This document shows positions 5,694 to 6,350 of a stretch of DNA of 6,350 nt, one piece after another. The stretch spans positions 1-6,350 of the forward strand of contig JAGPFK010000094.1 of the NCBI GenBank assembly GCA_018056585.1, given 5' to 3'. This DNA comes from Clostridia bacterium (GTDB lineage Bacteria > Bacillota > Clostridia > Saccharofermentanales > UBA5734). Within the stretch, counting starts at the first letter, position 1, and each line of letters starts with the position of its first letter. A program made the translations under genes and the position numbers. The notes below the pieces were generated by a model that saw only the letters and a list, made by a program, of their open reading frames with translations, did not search any database and was not told where the DNA came from.

Positions 5694-6350
5694 TCATGTG
5701 GCCGTTGAATCTGTTTGTTTTGCCGATGGATTGGCTTGAACATAATCCTCATCACTCACATTGTTTATTTTTTGAATGACATCTGATGCGTCTTCCTGAA
5801 ATTCCCATTCGAGCAAATGATCGAGGATCCGTTCCACTTGATCCTTTGTGAGTTCGCTCAGGTTTTTTTTGTCTAACTTCAATTCCTTTGCCGCTTCCAT
5901 TAATTCATCTGCCGCTGCCTGGTGAAGCGGGTCAGCCAATGGGTAATCCAGCAAACAAGCACTCATTGTATCTTGAAGGACTTTTCGGGCAATTGGAATC
6001 ATGGCCGTAAACTCTGTTCCTTTTCCCAAAACACTGCTGACGCTGATCTTCCCGTTATGAAGCTCAACCAGTTCACGAGCAATGGACAAGCCAAGCCCGG
6101 TCCCCCCAAACATTCTTGAGCCGGTCATATCGACCCGGTAAAATCGATCGAAGATATGAGGGATATTTTCTTTTTCGATGCCAAAGCCTGTGTCAGCCAC
6201 CTTGACGTAGGCATCATCAACCAGGTAACCGATATAGACTTTGACCGATCCGCCTTTACCCGTATATTTGATGGCATTGCCGATCAGGTTGGTCATCACG
6301 CGTTCCAATGCCGTACGATCGGCAAAAACCAAAGGGATGTGGGTGAGGGT
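5694..6350 (-). CDS. walK: Sensor histidine kinase, WalK-like, C-terminal part (5'-truncated by window edge)
   Basis: The frame is open to the window edge, so only the last 218 residues are seen; sensor, HAMP, PAS and phospho-His regions lie outside. The ATP-binding domain shows the N box NLIGNAIKYT (6262-6291), G1 box VADTGFGIEKE, F box IFDRFYRVD, and G2 box GGTGLGLSIARELVELHNG, ending at FTAMIPI (about 5991). It would autophosphorylate a histidine and pass phosphate to a response regulator. The name WalK rests on context: walJ and rlmH follow in the same operon, and WalK with WalR controls cell-wall hydrolase genes in Firmicutes. A PhoR-type kinase is the alternative. Unusually, about 98 residues follow the ATP-binding domain, predicted to be charged and helical, with no resemblance I recognise. 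The TTG at 6332 is inside the domain and is not a real start. Confidence 0.9.
   Translation of the reverse strand, partial: TLTHIPLVFADRTALERVMTNLIGNAIKYTGKGGSVKVYIGYLVDDAYVKVADTGFGIEKENIPHIFDRFYRVDMTGSRMFGGTGLGLSIARELVELHNGKISVSSVLGKGTEFTAMIPIARKVLQDTMSACLLDYPLADPLHQAAADELMEAAKELKLDKKNLSELTKDQVERILDHLLEWEFQEDASDVIQKINNVSDEDYVQANPSAKQTDSTAT

Noticed and set aside
6330..6332. TTG as a start for a short ATPase-only kinase protein
   Set aside because: The same frame continues upstream to the window edge without a stop and the TTG lies within the ATP-binding domain, so this is the 3' end of a longer kinase gene.
1..6350. CRISPR array, insertion sequence, tRNA or rRNA genes, phage or defence system
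   Set aside because: No regularly spaced repeats, transposase-like frames, terminal repeats or RNA gene signatures were seen; nearly all of the window is accounted for by known gene families.

Overview
The window is a compact, entirely minus-strand gene cluster, so transcription runs from position 6350 towards 1. It looks like a low-to-medium GC Firmicute (Bacillota), probably of the Clostridia or Negativicutes. The reasons are the neighbourhood of a WalK-like histidine kinase, a WalJ (YycJ) metallo-hydrolase and RlmH, which is the conserved Wal (Vic/Yyc) locus of Firmicutes, together with strong AGGAGG-type ribosome binding sites and two TTG start codons. Genus-level placement is not possible from the sequence alone.

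Region 1 (6350 to about 3121) is the Wal-type housekeeping block: the 3' part of a sensor histidine kinase with an unusual C-terminal tail, then murA (first committed step of peptidoglycan synthesis), walJ and rlmH. The genes are tightly packed: a 30-nt gap from kinase to murA, a 4-nt overlap from murA to walJ, and a 10-nt overlap from walJ to rlmH. A likely intrinsic terminator overlaps the rlmH stop codon and would close this operon. Against the Bacillus subtilis arrangement (walR-walK-yycH-yycI-walJ-htrC), yycH, yycI and an HtrA-type protease gene are absent from this stretch, and murA sits where yycH and yycI would be.

Region 2 (about 3120 to 2991) is a 146-nt intergenic stretch. It carries a plausible sigma-A promoter with a dyad in its spacer, a perfect 10-bp palindrome at the predicted transcription start, and a small leader hairpin.

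Region 3 (2990 to 1) holds two overlapping type IV ABC exporter half-transporter genes. The first is complete and has Asp in place of the catalytic Glu after Walker B, as in asymmetric heterodimeric exporters. The second, with a start codon inside the end of the first, runs off the window before its ATPase domain. The pair most likely forms one heterodimeric exporter with one consensus and one degenerate ATP site.

Together the window shows a cell-wall control and synthesis operon followed by a separately controlled exporter. I see no mobile element, CRISPR array, RNA gene or clearly new defence-type system. The most notable points are the murA insertion in the wal locus, the kinase tail, and the regulatory structure between the two transcription units.
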